DNA of 64,000 bases, taken from assembly GCA_015709205.1 (NCBI GenBank), contig JACCQO010000007.1, positions 92,492 through 156,491 of the forward strand. Direction: 5' to 3'. The position numbers and the translations under genes are program-made. Every line of letters begins with the position of its first letter. Positions within the stretch are counted from its first letter, which is position 1. The stretch comes from Desulfovibrionaceae bacterium (GTDB lineage: Bacteria; Desulfobacterota; Desulfovibrionia; Desulfovibrionales; Desulfovibrionaceae). Positions 15,237 through 23,866 of the stretch are shown here, piece after piece. Below the pieces are notes generated by a model. The model worked only from the letters and a program-made list of their open reading frames with translations, made no database searches and was not told where the DNA came from.

Positions 15237-17333
15237 CTACCAGGCAGCCACGCGCTTGGGGTTGTTGGCCCTGGCCCGGGGGCCCTGGGCCAGATAGAGC
15301 AGCCCGAAGAGCGCGATGCCGATGAGACAGCACCAGTAGCGCTGCTCGTGGGGCACGCCGAGCAGGTCCGCCGTGGCGTCGGGCCGGAGCATGACCAGGG
15401 TGATACAAAGCATGAAGGGGATCTCGTACCAGCGGTTGTTGGTCCGCAGCCAGCCCTGCGTGGCCGAGGCAAAGGCGAAGTTGCCGATGCAGGCCGTGAC
15501 GAAGATCATGATCGCCATCGGGAAGCTGTCGATGTCGTGCAGGATCAGGTCGTGGTTGAAGATGAACATGAACGGCAGGATGGCCGTGCGGATGTCGTAG
15601 AGGAATCCCTGGATTCCCGTGGGAATGGGCGGGGACTCCGCAATGGCCGCCGCGGCGTAGGCCGCCAGGCCCACGGGCGGGGTGTCGTCGGCCAGGATGC
15701 CGAAGAAGAAGCAGAACAGGTGCGCGGCCATGAGCGGCACGATGAACCCGTAGTCGCCGCCGATGTGCACGATGGCCGGGGCCGTGAGCGAGGCCATGAC
15801 GATGTAGGTGGCCGTGGTCGGCAGCCCCATGCCGATGATCAGGCTGGCCACGGCCGTGATGACGAGCATCAGGTAGATGTTCCCTGCCGAGAGCACGTCG
15901 ATGATCTGGGTGATGAGCCCGCCCAGGCCCAGGGCGACCACGCCCACGATGATGCCCGCCGCGGCCGTGGCCATGGCCACGCCCGCCATGTTGCGCGCGC
16001 CGTCGGCCAGGGAGATGAACACGTCGCCGAGCGCTTCCAGGATGGCCGGGCCCACGGGACGATTGGCGCGCATGGCCATCACGGGCTTCTGCACGAGCAT
16101 GACCGCCGCGAGGACCACGATGGCGTTGAAGGCCGCCAGCTCGGGCGAGTGGCGCAGGACCACCAGTTCGTAGAGCAGCATGCACAGGGGAATGAGGTAG
16201 TGCACGCCGGAGAACAGGGTCTTGAACAGCGGCGGCAGTTCGGAGCGCCGCATGCCCCGCAGGCCCAGCTTGGAGGCCTCCACGTGCGAGATGTACAGAA
16301 GCGAGGCGTAGGACACGAAGGCCGGAACGGCCGCGGCCTTGATCACGTCCACGTAGGGCACGTTGACGTATTCGGCGATGATGAAGGCGGCCGCGCCCAT
16401 GATCGGCGGGGCGAGCTGGCCGTCGGTGGAGGCGGCGACCTCGATGGCCGCGGCCTTGGTGGCCGGATAGCCGACCTTCTTCATCAGCGGGATGGTGAAG
16501 GTGCCGGTGGTCACGATGTTGGCGATGGACGAGCCCGAGACCATGCCCGTGAGGCCGGAACCCAGGATGGCGGCCTTGGCCGGGCCCCCCTTGAAGCCGC
16601 CGAGCAGGGACAGGGCCAGCTTGATGAAGTAATTCCCCGCTCCGGCCTTCTCCAGCATGGTGCCGAAGAGCACGAAGAGAAAGACGATGGTCGCGGACAC
16701 GTCCAGGGGGATGCCGTAGATGCCCTCGGAACTCATGGACATCTGGCCCACGAAGCGGTCCAGGGACACGCCCTTGAAGGCGATGACGTCGGGCATGTAG
16801 GGCCCGGCGAAGGCGTAGGCGATGAAACCCAGGGCGATGACCGGCAGGGCCGGGCCGATGATGCGCCGGGTGGCCTCCAGCAGCGTGACCACCAGGACCA
16901 CGCCGAGGATGATGTCGCGCTCGATGGGCATGCCGTAACGCATGGCGATGCCGTCGTAGTCGAGCACGATGTAGAGGGCCGCGCCCACCGAGGCCACGCC
17001 GAGCAGGATGTCCAGAAAGGTGATGCGTCCGAAAAGCAGCAAGTATTTGAGGTCGGGCCTGCGTTTGGGATGATATTTGATGAAGGGGATGTTGAGATAG
17101 ATGAGGATCAGGCCGAAGGCCAGGTGGATGGCGCGGATGTAGATGGAGTCCAGCAGCAGCCAACTGGCGATGCAGAGCTGGAAGATGGACCACGTCACGG
17201 CGATGACGATGGTCAGATTCCTGCGGAACCCCTTTCCGGCCCAGCCCAGGCCGGATTCGGTCTCGGCCAGCTGCTGCGCGTATTCCACTCCCGTGAGGTT
17301 TTGTTCATCGACATTCGGCGGCATACTCGGCAT
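15237..17333 (-). CDS. TAXI-type TRAP transporter, fused DctQM permease
   Basis: The protein of up to 698 residues is the membrane component of a tripartite ATP-independent periplasmic transporter with small and large subunits fused. The large-subunit half shows GFKGGPAKAAILGSGLTGMV, SIANIVTTGTFTIPLMKK, VAASTDGQLAPPIMGAAAFI and IIGMGLPTTATYIV. About 18 membrane segments are predicted. Import is driven by an ion gradient and needs the TAXI binding protein encoded just upstream. Start is either 17333 or the in-frame ATG at 17324, which has AGGG nine bases before it. The substrate is unknown; many TAXI systems carry dicarboxylates or glutamate. Confidence 0.93.
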   Translation of the reverse strand: MPSMPPNVDEQNLTGVEYAQQLAETESGLGWAGKGFRRNLTIVIAVTWSIFQLCIASWLLLDSIYIRAIHLAFGLILIYLNIPFIKYHPKRRPDLKYLLLFGRITFLDILLGVASVGAALYIVLDYDGIAMRYGMPIERDIILGVVLVVTLLEATRRIIGPALPVIALGFIAYAFAGPYMPDVIAFKGVSLDRFVGQMSMSSEGIYGIPLDVSATIVFLFVLFGTMLEKAGAGNYFIKLALSLLGGFKGGPAKAAILGSGLTGMVSGSSIANIVTTGTFTIPLMKKVGYPATKAAAIEVAASTDGQLAPPIMGAAAFIIAEYVNVPYVDVIKAAAVPAFVSYASLLYISHVEASKLGLRGMRRSELPPLFKTLFSGVHYLIPLCMLLYELVVLRHSPELAAFNAIVVLAAVMLVQKPVMAMRANRPVGPAILEALGDVFISLADGARNMAGVAMATAAAGIIVGVVALGLGGLITQIIDVLSAGNIYLMLVITAVASLIIGMGLPTTATYIVMASLTAPAIVHIGGDYGFIVPLMAAHLFCFFFGILADDTPPVGLAAYAAAAIAESPPIPTGIQGFLYDIRTAILPFMFIFNHDLILHDIDSFPMAIMIFVTACIGNFAFASATQGWLRTNNRWYEIPFMLCITLVMLRPDATADLLGVPHEQRYWCCLIGIALFGLLYLAQGPRARANNPKRVAAW

Positions 17334-17452
17334 CCCTATTCGTTTGTTTTCGCGGGCCGCACCCGCCGGCGCGACGGGCCGGGCCCGCCCACCGCACGCC
17401 GAACGCCGAGCCCGAAAAACGGGCGCGGCGCCGGACGGAGAAATGTGGAACG

Positions 17453-17487
17453 GCGGACCGGACGGGCGCGGGGCCCGTCCGGTCCGC
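17453..17487 (-). promoter_or_regulatory. Perfect 15-bp intercistronic hairpin in the TRAP operon
   Basis: GCGGACCGGACGGGC (17453-17467) pairs perfectly with GCCCGTCCGGTCCGC (17473-17487). It lies between the binding-protein stop and the permease start and has no T-run. Such elements commonly protect the upstream mRNA and give more binding protein than permease. Confidence 0.6.
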
Positions 17488-17501
17488 GGAACGGAAACGA
17501 C

Positions 17502-18482
17502 TTACTTGAGGAGGCCGGCTTCCTTGTAATAGCGCATGGCGCCCTCGTGAATGGGGGCGGACAGGCCTTCCAGCATGCTCTCCTTGGTCAGGTGGGCATA
17601 GGCCGGGTGCAGGCTCTTGAACTGGTCGAAGTTCTCGAAGACTTCCTTGGTGATCGCGTAGACGACGTCGGCGGGCACCTTGGCCGAGGTGACCAGGGTG
17701 GCCTTCACGCCGAAGGTCTTGACGTCCTTGTCGTTGGCCGCGCCGGGGTAGTCGCTGATGGCGATGGTGGCTTCGGCATAGTAGGGCTTCTCCTTGACGA
17801 CCTTGGCCACGCCGGGACCGGTCACGTCGAGGATGCGTACCTTGCGCTTGCCCGCGGTGGCTTCCTTGATGGCGCCGGAGGGGTTGCCCACGGTGTAGAA
17901 GAAGGCGTCCAGACGGCCGTCCTGGAGCAGGCCCGGGGCCTCGGCGGCCTTGATGTACTCGGCCTTGATGTCCTTTTCGGGATCGATGCCCACGGCGACC
18001 AGGGCGTCGATGGAGTTCTGCAGGGTGCCGGAGCCGTGGTTGCCCAGGTTCACGACCTTGTCCTTGAGGTCGGCGACGGTCTTGATGCCCGCGTCTTCGG
18101 CGGCGCAGAGCACGATGGTCTCGGGATGGATGGAGAACACGGCGCGCAGGTCCTTCTGGGGGCCACGGTCCTTCCACTCTTCGAGGCCCTTGACGGCCTG
18201 GTACTGGCGGTCGGACTGGGTCACGCCGAAGTCCAGGTCGCCGGAAAGCACGGCGTTGATGTTGAACACGGAGCCGCCGGTGGACTCGACCGTGGCGCGG
18301 ATGCCGTAGACGTCGCGCTTCTGGTTCACGATCTTGGCAATGGCGCCGCCGGTGGGATAGTACACGCCGGTGATGCCGCCGGTGCCGATGGTCACGAAGG
18401 TCGTCTTGGCGGACGCCAGCGAGGCCATGGCCAAAAGCAGCGTCAGGCTCGCAACGGCGCATAGGGTGACAAGTTTCTTCAT
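17502..18482 (-). CDS. TAXI family TRAP transporter solute-binding protein
   Basis: The 326-residue periplasmic protein has a signal peptide ending at ASLASA and then TFVTIGTGGITGVYYPTGGA, the hallmark start of TAXI binding proteins. LDFGVTQSDRQYQAVKG and LGNHGSGTLQN are typical ligand-contact regions. It delivers substrate to the permease encoded downstream. GAGGAGG lies seven bases before the ATG. The 327-base region between it and the divergent ATP-grasp gene contains the plus-strand promoter at 18745-18773 and a minus-strand TTGACA at 18666-18671 without a convincing -10. Confidence 0.94.
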   Translation of the reverse strand: MKKLVTLCAVASLTLLLAMASLASAKTTFVTIGTGGITGVYYPTGGAIAKIVNQKRDVYGIRATVESTGGSVFNINAVLSGDLDFGVTQSDRQYQAVKGLEEWKDRGPQKDLRAVFSIHPETIVLCAAEDAGIKTVADLKDKVVNLGNHGSGTLQNSIDALVAVGIDPEKDIKAEYIKAAEAPGLLQDGRLDAFFYTVGNPSGAIKEATAGKRKVRILDVTGPGVAKVVKEKPYYAEATIAISDYPGAANDKDVKTFGVKATLVTSAKVPADVVYAITKEVFENFDQFKSLHPAYAHLTKESMLEGLSAPIHEGAMRYYKEAGLLK

Positions 18483-18744
18483 CGGAAAGCCTCCTCGATG
18501 GTTAGTGAGTTGCCGTCATCGCGTACGCCCGGGCGCAACGCGCCCGGGGCCTCCCCAACGGTAGGACAAAAAGAAAAAGCGGACCTGACGGCCCTGGCCG
18601 CCCCGTCGGCAACACCGCGGGGTTTCGGCATTCTGTCGAATGAAGTAGCAGAAGAAACCTGAAATTGTCAATGTGGACGCAGAATTTCCAAAATGTAGAC
18701 TCTTGCGGTGAAATGCTATAAATGTAAAAATATCCATCTTCCGG

Positions 18745-18773
18745 TTGCATGCTCCGGGTCGAAGGACTATACT
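18745..18773 (+). promoter_or_regulatory. Putative promoter of the ATP-grasp operon
   Basis: TTGCAT (18745-18750) is separated by 17 bases from TATACT (18768-18773, five of six matches). The transcript would start near 18780, about 30 bases before the ATP-grasp ATG. Confidence 0.5.
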
Positions 18774-18809
18774 GCCGCCCCATTGCGCCTGCTGTGCCGG
18801 ACCGCCCCA

Positions 18810-20204
18810 ATGAACGACATCATCTTCACCAATGTCCGCCTCGATCCGGACACCTACTACGTCTTCTATGTGGGCGAAATGAAGGCCTACGGACTCAACG
18901 AGTTCGTGCACCAGGCCATCGGTCGGCACACCGAGCGCAAGACCAGGATCATCTCCATCGTCTCCGACGTCCTGGAAGACTACCCCCACGACAACATCAT
19001 CGTCATCAACCCCGAGGCCTTCGCCCAGGGCATCACGGCCCGCTCGCGCGTGTCCATGCGCATCCCCATCACCCGCTTCGCGCGCCACGTCTCGGCCAAC
19101 GCCTTCGTGCGCGAGACCGCCAGTTCCATCCTGCAGAGCCAGGACGAGCTCTACGTCTGGATGTTCGAGTCCAAGCCGGAATTCACGCTCACGCGCATTC
19201 CCGGGGTCAGGCTCCTGGGGCCCGACCCGCTCTTGGCCGCCAAGTTCAACAACAAGATCTGGCAGTACAACACCTTTCGCGGACACATTCCCATTCCGGA
19301 CTACCAGATCTGCCACGGGGCGACGCAGCTCGCCGAGCTCACCGCGCGCCTCAGGCCCGAGTGGGCCGACGGCATCTTCGTCTCCCTGGAATACAGCGCC
19401 GCGGGCATGGGCTCCATGGTCACGCGCACCCAGGAGGACGTCACCGGTCGCTTCACCGACGAGGAGGCCTACTGCTTCGTCAGCCGCTACATGATCCACG
19501 ACTACGACCCCACGGTGCTCGCCGTGGTGGCCAACGAGGACGACGTGTTCGTGGCCGGGGTGGCGGACCAGCGCATCGAGAACGGCAACGCCTTCCGCGG
19601 CTCCACCTTTCCCTCGGTGCTCGACGTGCGCGTGCAGGAGGAACTCTGCGAGCACACCCGCACCGTGGGCCGGCTGCTCGGCAAGCGCGGCTACCGGGGC
19701 ATCTTCGGCTGCGACTTCATCGTCACCCCGGACGGGCGGCCCTTCTTCATCGAGGCCAACACGCGCAAGCAGGGCACGACCATGGAATTCTGCTGCGCCA
19801 TGGAGAACCTCCTGCCCGAGGGTTCGCCCAACCTCCTGGAGCTGGAATACTTCGCCGTGACCCGGAACCGTTTTCCGGAGAACACGCCCGCCTCGCCCGA
19901 GTGTCTGGACGCCTCGTGCGGCTGCAAGCTGCACTGGGGCACCTACAACAACAAGGTGGACCACTCCATCCGCACGGCGCACAACATCTACCAGACCATG
20001 GGCGAGCGCGACCTCTTCCGGCGCGCTGCCTCGGGCGGCTCGGGCGGGCACCTGATCCTGGAACACGTGGGCACGGACATGATCGTCAAACCCGGCACCT
20101 TCCTGGGCCGCGTGGTCGCCGTGGACTCCTCGCGCCGGCGCATGCTCGAACGGCTGCGACAGGGCGAGGAACAGCTCATGCGCTCGGTGCGCGCCGAGGC
20201 CTGA
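18810..20204 (+). CDS. ATP-grasp ligase, novel operon gene 1
   Basis: The 464-residue protein has the ATP-grasp C-terminal signature: GYRGIFGCDFIV (about 294-305), then DGRPFFIEANTR (308-319), giving Asp302, Glu315, Asn317 and Arg319 as metal/ATP contacts. LLAAKFNNKIWQY near 141 resembles the start of the central domain. ATP-grasp enzymes join a carboxylate to an amine or thiol through an acyl-phosphate. The approximately 140-residue N-terminus and the cysteine-containing segment CLDASCGCKLHWGTYNN are not recognised. No ribosome site is seen, and the leader is short. It heads a tight operon with a methyltransferase, an aminomutase and an M20 peptidase, so it probably activates or conjugates an amino acid. 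Confidence 0.85.
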   Translation: MNDIIFTNVRLDPDTYYVFYVGEMKAYGLNEFVHQAIGRHTERKTRIISIVSDVLEDYPHDNIIVINPEAFAQGITARSRVSMRIPITRFARHVSANAFVRETASSILQSQDELYVWMFESKPEFTLTRIPGVRLLGPDPLLAAKFNNKIWQYNTFRGHIPIPDYQICHGATQLAELTARLRPEWADGIFVSLEYSAAGMGSMVTRTQEDVTGRFTDEEAYCFVSRYMIHDYDPTVLAVVANEDDVFVAGVADQRIENGNAFRGSTFPSVLDVRVQEELCEHTRTVGRLLGKRGYRGIFGCDFIVTPDGRPFFIEANTRKQGTTMEFCCAMENLLPEGSPNLLELEYFAVTRNRFPENTPASPECLDASCGCKLHWGTYNNKVDHSIRTAHNIYQTMGERDLFRRAASGGSGGHLILEHVGTDMIVKPGTFLGRVVAVDSSRRRMLERLRQGEEQLMRSVRAEA

Positions 20205-20227
20205 CCCCCGGCCCGCAGGAAACGGAC

Positions 20228-21058
20228 ATGGCCCCCAACCCAGAAAAACGCCCCCAAGCCCCCTCCCCTGCTCCTGCCTCACCCTCCACGGCGGCCCGGC
20301 TTCCGCCCAGCGGGCCGTTCGCCGGGCTCCGCGAAGGGCCCGTGGACCAACGCGCCTACTGGGAACGCGTCTCGTCCGTCAAAACCTACACCACGCCCCT
20401 GGCCGTCGAACCCTTCACCCGCCTGGTGCCGCGCGGCGCGCGCGTGCTGGACGCGGGCTGCGGCTACGGCCGCACCCTGGCCGAGCTCGCGGACCTGGGC
20501 TACCGCCCCGTGGGCGCGGACTTCGCCCACGCGGCGCTCGCGCGCGGCCGCGCCATGGGGCTGGCCGCGCCCCTAGCCGTCGGTTCGGCCCTGGCCCTGC
20601 CCTTCGCCGCCGCCTCCTTCGACGCCGTGGTCCTGCTGGCCGTGCTCACCTGCGTGGTGCGCGACGCGGACCAGCGCGCCGTGGTGGCCGAGGCGCGCCG
20701 CGTGCTCAGGCCCGGCGGAGCCCTGCTGGTCAACGACTTTCTCCTGGGCGACGACGCGCGCAACCGCGAGCGCTACGCGCGCTTCGCCCCGGTGCACGGC
20801 ACCTACGGCGTGTTCGAGGTGGACGGCAACGCCCTGGTGCGGCACCATGATCCGGCTTGGATCGACGAACTGCTCGCACCCTTCGCCGTCGCGCACCGGG
20901 AGGAGCACCTTTTCACGACCATGAACGGCAACACGGCCCGGGGGTTCACCTATCTGGGCCTGGCCCCGAACCCCTGCCCCCCCCAACCCTCCGACCCGCA
21001 ACCCCAAAAAGGAGAGCGGACATGCAACAGGACAACGCCCCGGAACTCGACGCCCTGA
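20228..21058 (+). CDS. SAM-dependent methyltransferase, novel operon gene 2
   Basis: The 276-residue protein is a class I methyltransferase: VLDAGCGYGRTLAELADLGY is motif I, FAAASFDAVVLLAVLTCV covers motifs II-III, and EARRVLRPGGALLVNDFLLG is the region after motif III. It would methylate a small molecule using SAM. AGGAAACGGAC precedes the ATG, 23 bases after the ligase stop. Its 3' end overlaps the next gene by 37 bases, so translation is coupled. The C-terminal Pro/Gln-rich tail (about 20 residues) lies in this overlap and is probably not functional. Confidence 0.85.
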   Translation: MAPNPEKRPQAPSPAPASPSTAARLPPSGPFAGLREGPVDQRAYWERVSSVKTYTTPLAVEPFTRLVPRGARVLDAGCGYGRTLAELADLGYRPVGADFAHAALARGRAMGLAAPLAVGSALALPFAAASFDAVVLLAVLTCVVRDADQRAVVAEARRVLRPGGALLVNDFLLGDDARNRERYARFAPVHGTYGVFEVDGNALVRHHDPAWIDELLAPFAVAHREEHLFTTMNGNTARGFTYLGLAPNPCPPQPSDPQPQKGERTCNRTTPRNSTP

Positions 21059-22596
21059 CCAGGACCCTGTTCGAACGGCTGGACTCGGGCTCCGGCGAGG
21101 CCTCGGCGCAGACCAAAAACACCCTGCGCGCCCTGTACGACGCGGCGGCCGCCGCGGACCTCACCCAGCCCATCGTGGACTTTTTCTCGGCCCTCAAGGC
21201 CGCGCGCGAACAGGAGAACGCGTCCCCGGCCTCGGCGGGCTTCGGCCGCGAGGATCTGGCCGCCCTGGCCGCGCGCCACGCGGCCATCGACGAGCACCGC
21301 GTCACCGTGGGCGGCCGCGTTGGCCGCGCCCTGGAGATCCGCGACGCGGCCAACGCGCGCGTGGACGCCTACCTGGCGGCCAAGGACGTGGAGGCCCCCA
21401 GCGGCATCGAGCTCTGGGACCGCATCCTGGAGAACCAGGCGCGCATCAAGAAGGCCCTCGGCATGGATGAGGCGGCCTGGAACTCCTTCAACGGCCAGTT
21501 GCAGTACGCCATCAACGACGTGGAGACCCTGGCCCGGTGCATCGACCTGCCCGCCGACGCCATCCGCGACGTCACCCGCGTGACCAAGAGCTACCGCATG
21601 CGCGCCACGCCCTACTACGCCTCGCTGATCATGCCCGGCGCGGCCAACGACCCGGTGCTGCTGCAGGCCGTACCCACGGCCGAAATGGTCGATACCGTGG
21701 GCGAGGAGATCCCGCCCGTGGCCTCGGACCACTCCCCCGCGCGGTTGGTGGACCAGTTCTACCCGCGCGTGGTGGCCGTGAAGGTCACCAACATCTGCGC
21801 CATGTACTGCACGCACTGCCTGCGCATCGCGCACATCGGCTCCGAGGACCGCACTTTTCCGCGCGCGGCCTACCAGGAAGCCCTGGACTACATCGCGAAA
21901 AACGAACGCATCCGCGACGTGCTCATCACCGGCGGCGACGCCTTCATGCTCTCCAACACCAACCTGCGCTGGTTCCTGGAAAAGCTCGACGCCATCGAGC
22001 ACGTGCGCCTGAAGCGCTTGGGCACCCGCGTGCCCGTGACCACGCCCCAGCGCGTGGACGCCGAGCTCCTGGACATCCTCGAGGGGTCCAACGACCGCAA
22101 GCCCCTGCGCGTGGTCACCCAGATCAACACGGCCCAGGAGATCACCCCGGTCTCGCGCGAGGCCTTCAAGCGCATCTCGGGGCGCGTCTTCGCCGTGCTC
22201 AACCAGGCCGTGCTGCTGCGGGGCATCAACGACTCCAAGGCCAAGATGTGGAAGCTCTGCGAGACCATCCAGGAATCCTACGTGCGGCCCTACTACATCT
22301 TCAACTGTTCCTACCGGAACCCCCAGTACTTCCACATGCGCGTGCCCGTGGAACAGGGCCGCGACATCGTCGAGGGCATGTACGGCAACATCTCCGGCGA
22401 CGCGGTGCCGCGCTACATCGCCGCGGCCGGGGGCAAGATTCCCCTGCACCGCGACAACCTCGTGGAGCGCGGCGACGGCGTGGTCGTGCTGCGCAAGCCC
22501 TGGTCCGGCGAGACCACGCGCTATCCGGACGCGGACCCGGCGGCCTACGCCGACGACACGGACTTCGCCTTCAACAAGTACGGGGACGGCAAGTGA
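21022..22596 (+). CDS. KamA-family radical SAM aminomutase of unknown substrate, novel operon gene 3
   Basis: The 524-residue protein belongs to the lysine 2,3-aminomutase family, which moves an amino group from C2 to C3 using SAM, a [4Fe-4S] cluster and PLP. The cluster motif is Cys259-x3-Cys263-x2-Cys266 (CAMYCTHC), LITGGDAFML is the GGD motif, and Lys472 in AAGGKIPL is the PLP lysine. The two aspartates that hold the lysine side chain in authentic lysine 2,3-aminomutase (Asp293 and Asp330 there) are Ser430 and an alanine here; the Lys/Asn pair of glutamate 2,3-aminomutase is absent too. An extra helical N-terminus of about 190 residues is present. AAGGAG precedes the start, inside the methyltransferase gene. 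Confidence 0.9.
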   Translation: MQQDNAPELDALTRTLFERLDSGSGEASAQTKNTLRALYDAAAAADLTQPIVDFFSALKAAREQENASPASAGFGREDLAALAARHAAIDEHRVTVGGRVGRALEIRDAANARVDAYLAAKDVEAPSGIELWDRILENQARIKKALGMDEAAWNSFNGQLQYAINDVETLARCIDLPADAIRDVTRVTKSYRMRATPYYASLIMPGAANDPVLLQAVPTAEMVDTVGEEIPPVASDHSPARLVDQFYPRVVAVKVTNICAMYCTHCLRIAHIGSEDRTFPRAAYQEALDYIAKNERIRDVLITGGDAFMLSNTNLRWFLEKLDAIEHVRLKRLGTRVPVTTPQRVDAELLDILEGSNDRKPLRVVTQINTAQEITPVSREAFKRISGRVFAVLNQAVLLRGINDSKAKMWKLCETIQESYVRPYYIFNCSYRNPQYFHMRVPVEQGRDIVEGMYGNISGDAVPRYIAAAGGKIPLHRDNLVERGDGVVVLRKPWSGETTRYPDADPAAYADDTDFAFNKYGDGK

Positions 22597-23786
22597 TCGA
22601 ACAGGCCCGCGCCTTTGTGGCGCAGAAGGAATGGGAGCTCTTTTCGCTCCTGGGGCAGCTCTGCGGCATCAACAGCCACACGCCCAACCGCGACGGGACC
22701 AACGAAGTGGGCCGGGCCATCCGCCAGGCCTTCCTGGACATCGACCTGCCCGGCGGCGTGACCGTGGAGGTCGAGGAACGCGCCGAGGTCGGCGACATCC
22801 TCCTGGTGCGCACCGAGGCCTGCCAGCGGCACGAGAAGCAGATCCTCTTCTGCGGGCACATGGACACCGTGTTCCCGGAGACCTGCGGCTTCGACTGCGT
22901 GCGCCCGGCCGGGCCCAAGGTCGTGGGCCCGGGCGTCATCGACATGAAGGGCGGGCTGGTGGTCGCCATGTACGCCGCCGCGACCCTGGGGCATCTGGGG
23001 CTGCTTGCGGACATGCCCGTGGCCTTTCTCTTCAACTCCGACGAGGAGACCGGTTCCCTGCACTCTCGCGACGCGATCCTGCGCGAAGCCGCGCGTTCGG
23101 CCTTCGCCTTCGTTTTCGAGTGCGGCGGCCTGGGCGGCGAGGTGGTCACGGGCCGCAAGGGCAAGGTCACCTACCGCGTGGACGTGGAGGGCAAGGCCGC
23201 GCATCCTGGCGTGATCGGCGGGCGCGGCCAGGGCAAGAGCTCGGCGATCCTGGCCATGGCCCACAAGATCGTGGGGCTGGAGGCGCTCAACGAGCCGGAA
23301 AAAGGGCTTTCGGTCAACGTGGGCGCGGTGCGTGGCGGCACGGCCGCGAACATCGTGCCCGACCGCGCCGAGGCCCTGGTGGACACGCGCCACGTGTACC
23401 GCGCCGACGGCCGCCACCTGGACCAGGCCGTGCGCCACGTGGTCGAGGCGGCCCACGCCCCGGGCACGCACGGCAGCTACGCCGTGGTCTCCGAGCGCCC
23501 GGCCATGGAGCAGAACCGCGCCAACCGCACGCTCTTCGCCGTGGTGCGCGAGACGGGCGCGGCCCTGGGCCAAGAGATCGAGGAGGAATTCCGGGGCGGT
23601 GTGTCCGACGCCAACTTCATCGCCGAGGCGCGCTGTCCGGTCATCGACGGCATGGGCCCTTGCGGGGACAAGGACCATTCCCACGAGGAGTACATGGTCC
23701 GCGCCAGCCTCATGGAGCGCACCGTGCTCACGGCCCTGAGCGCGGCCGAATGCTGGAAGCGCCATACGGACGGCACCCTGTTCTAG
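22593..23786 (+). CDS. M20 family metallopeptidase (carboxypeptidase G2-like), novel operon gene 4
   Basis: The 397-residue protein is a di-zinc amidase/peptidase of the M20 family. Expected ligands and catalytic residues are present: His89 and Asp91 in FCGHMDTVFPE, Asp117 in GVIDMKGG, Glu151/Glu152 in NSDEETGS, Glu176 in FECGG, and the C-terminal histidine in GDKDHSHEEYM. The closest known architecture is carboxypeptidase G2, which removes C-terminal glutamate. The GTG start overlaps the aminomutase stop (GTGA), which indicates translational coupling. No signal peptide, so the enzyme acts in the cytoplasm. It may hydrolyse or mature the product made by the ligase of the same operon. Confidence 0.88.
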   Translation: MIEQARAFVAQKEWELFSLLGQLCGINSHTPNRDGTNEVGRAIRQAFLDIDLPGGVTVEVEERAEVGDILLVRTEACQRHEKQILFCGHMDTVFPETCGFDCVRPAGPKVVGPGVIDMKGGLVVAMYAAATLGHLGLLADMPVAFLFNSDEETGSLHSRDAILREAARSAFAFVFECGGLGGEVVTGRKGKVTYRVDVEGKAAHPGVIGGRGQGKSSAILAMAHKIVGLEALNEPEKGLSVNVGAVRGGTAANIVPDRAEALVDTRHVYRADGRHLDQAVRHVVEAAHAPGTHGSYAVVSERPAMEQNRANRTLFAVVRETGAALGQEIEEEFRGGVSDANFIAEARCPVIDGMGPCGDKDHSHEEYMVRASLMERTVLTALSAAECWKRHTDGTLF

Positions 23787-23811
23787 GCGCAGCGAGCGCA
23801 TATGAAACGCG

Positions 23812-23850
23812 AACGGCCCGATCCCCCTGCGGGGACCGGGCCGTTTTTTT
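23812..23850 (+). terminator. Rho-independent terminator of the four-gene operon
   Basis: AACGGCCCG...CCCC pairs with GGGG...CCGGGCCGTT and runs into seven T, starting 25 bases after the M20 stop. Confidence 0.92.
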
Positions 23851-23866
23851 GCGGTTGCGCCGCGCG

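Noticed and set aside
14706-18464. 1252-codon plus-strand open frame across the TRAP operon
   Set aside because: Composition is that of an antisense shadow (His/Asp/Gly/Gln-rich) and the minus strand encodes unmistakable TRAP proteins.
18643-18671. Minus-strand sigma-70 promoter for the TAXI binding protein
   Set aside because: The TTGACA is perfect but the expected -10 position reads CTACTT, which matches poorly.
21022-22596. Naming the aminomutase lysine 2,3-aminomutase (kamA/ablA)
   Set aside because: The residues that define lysine specificity are missing, so only the family name is justified.
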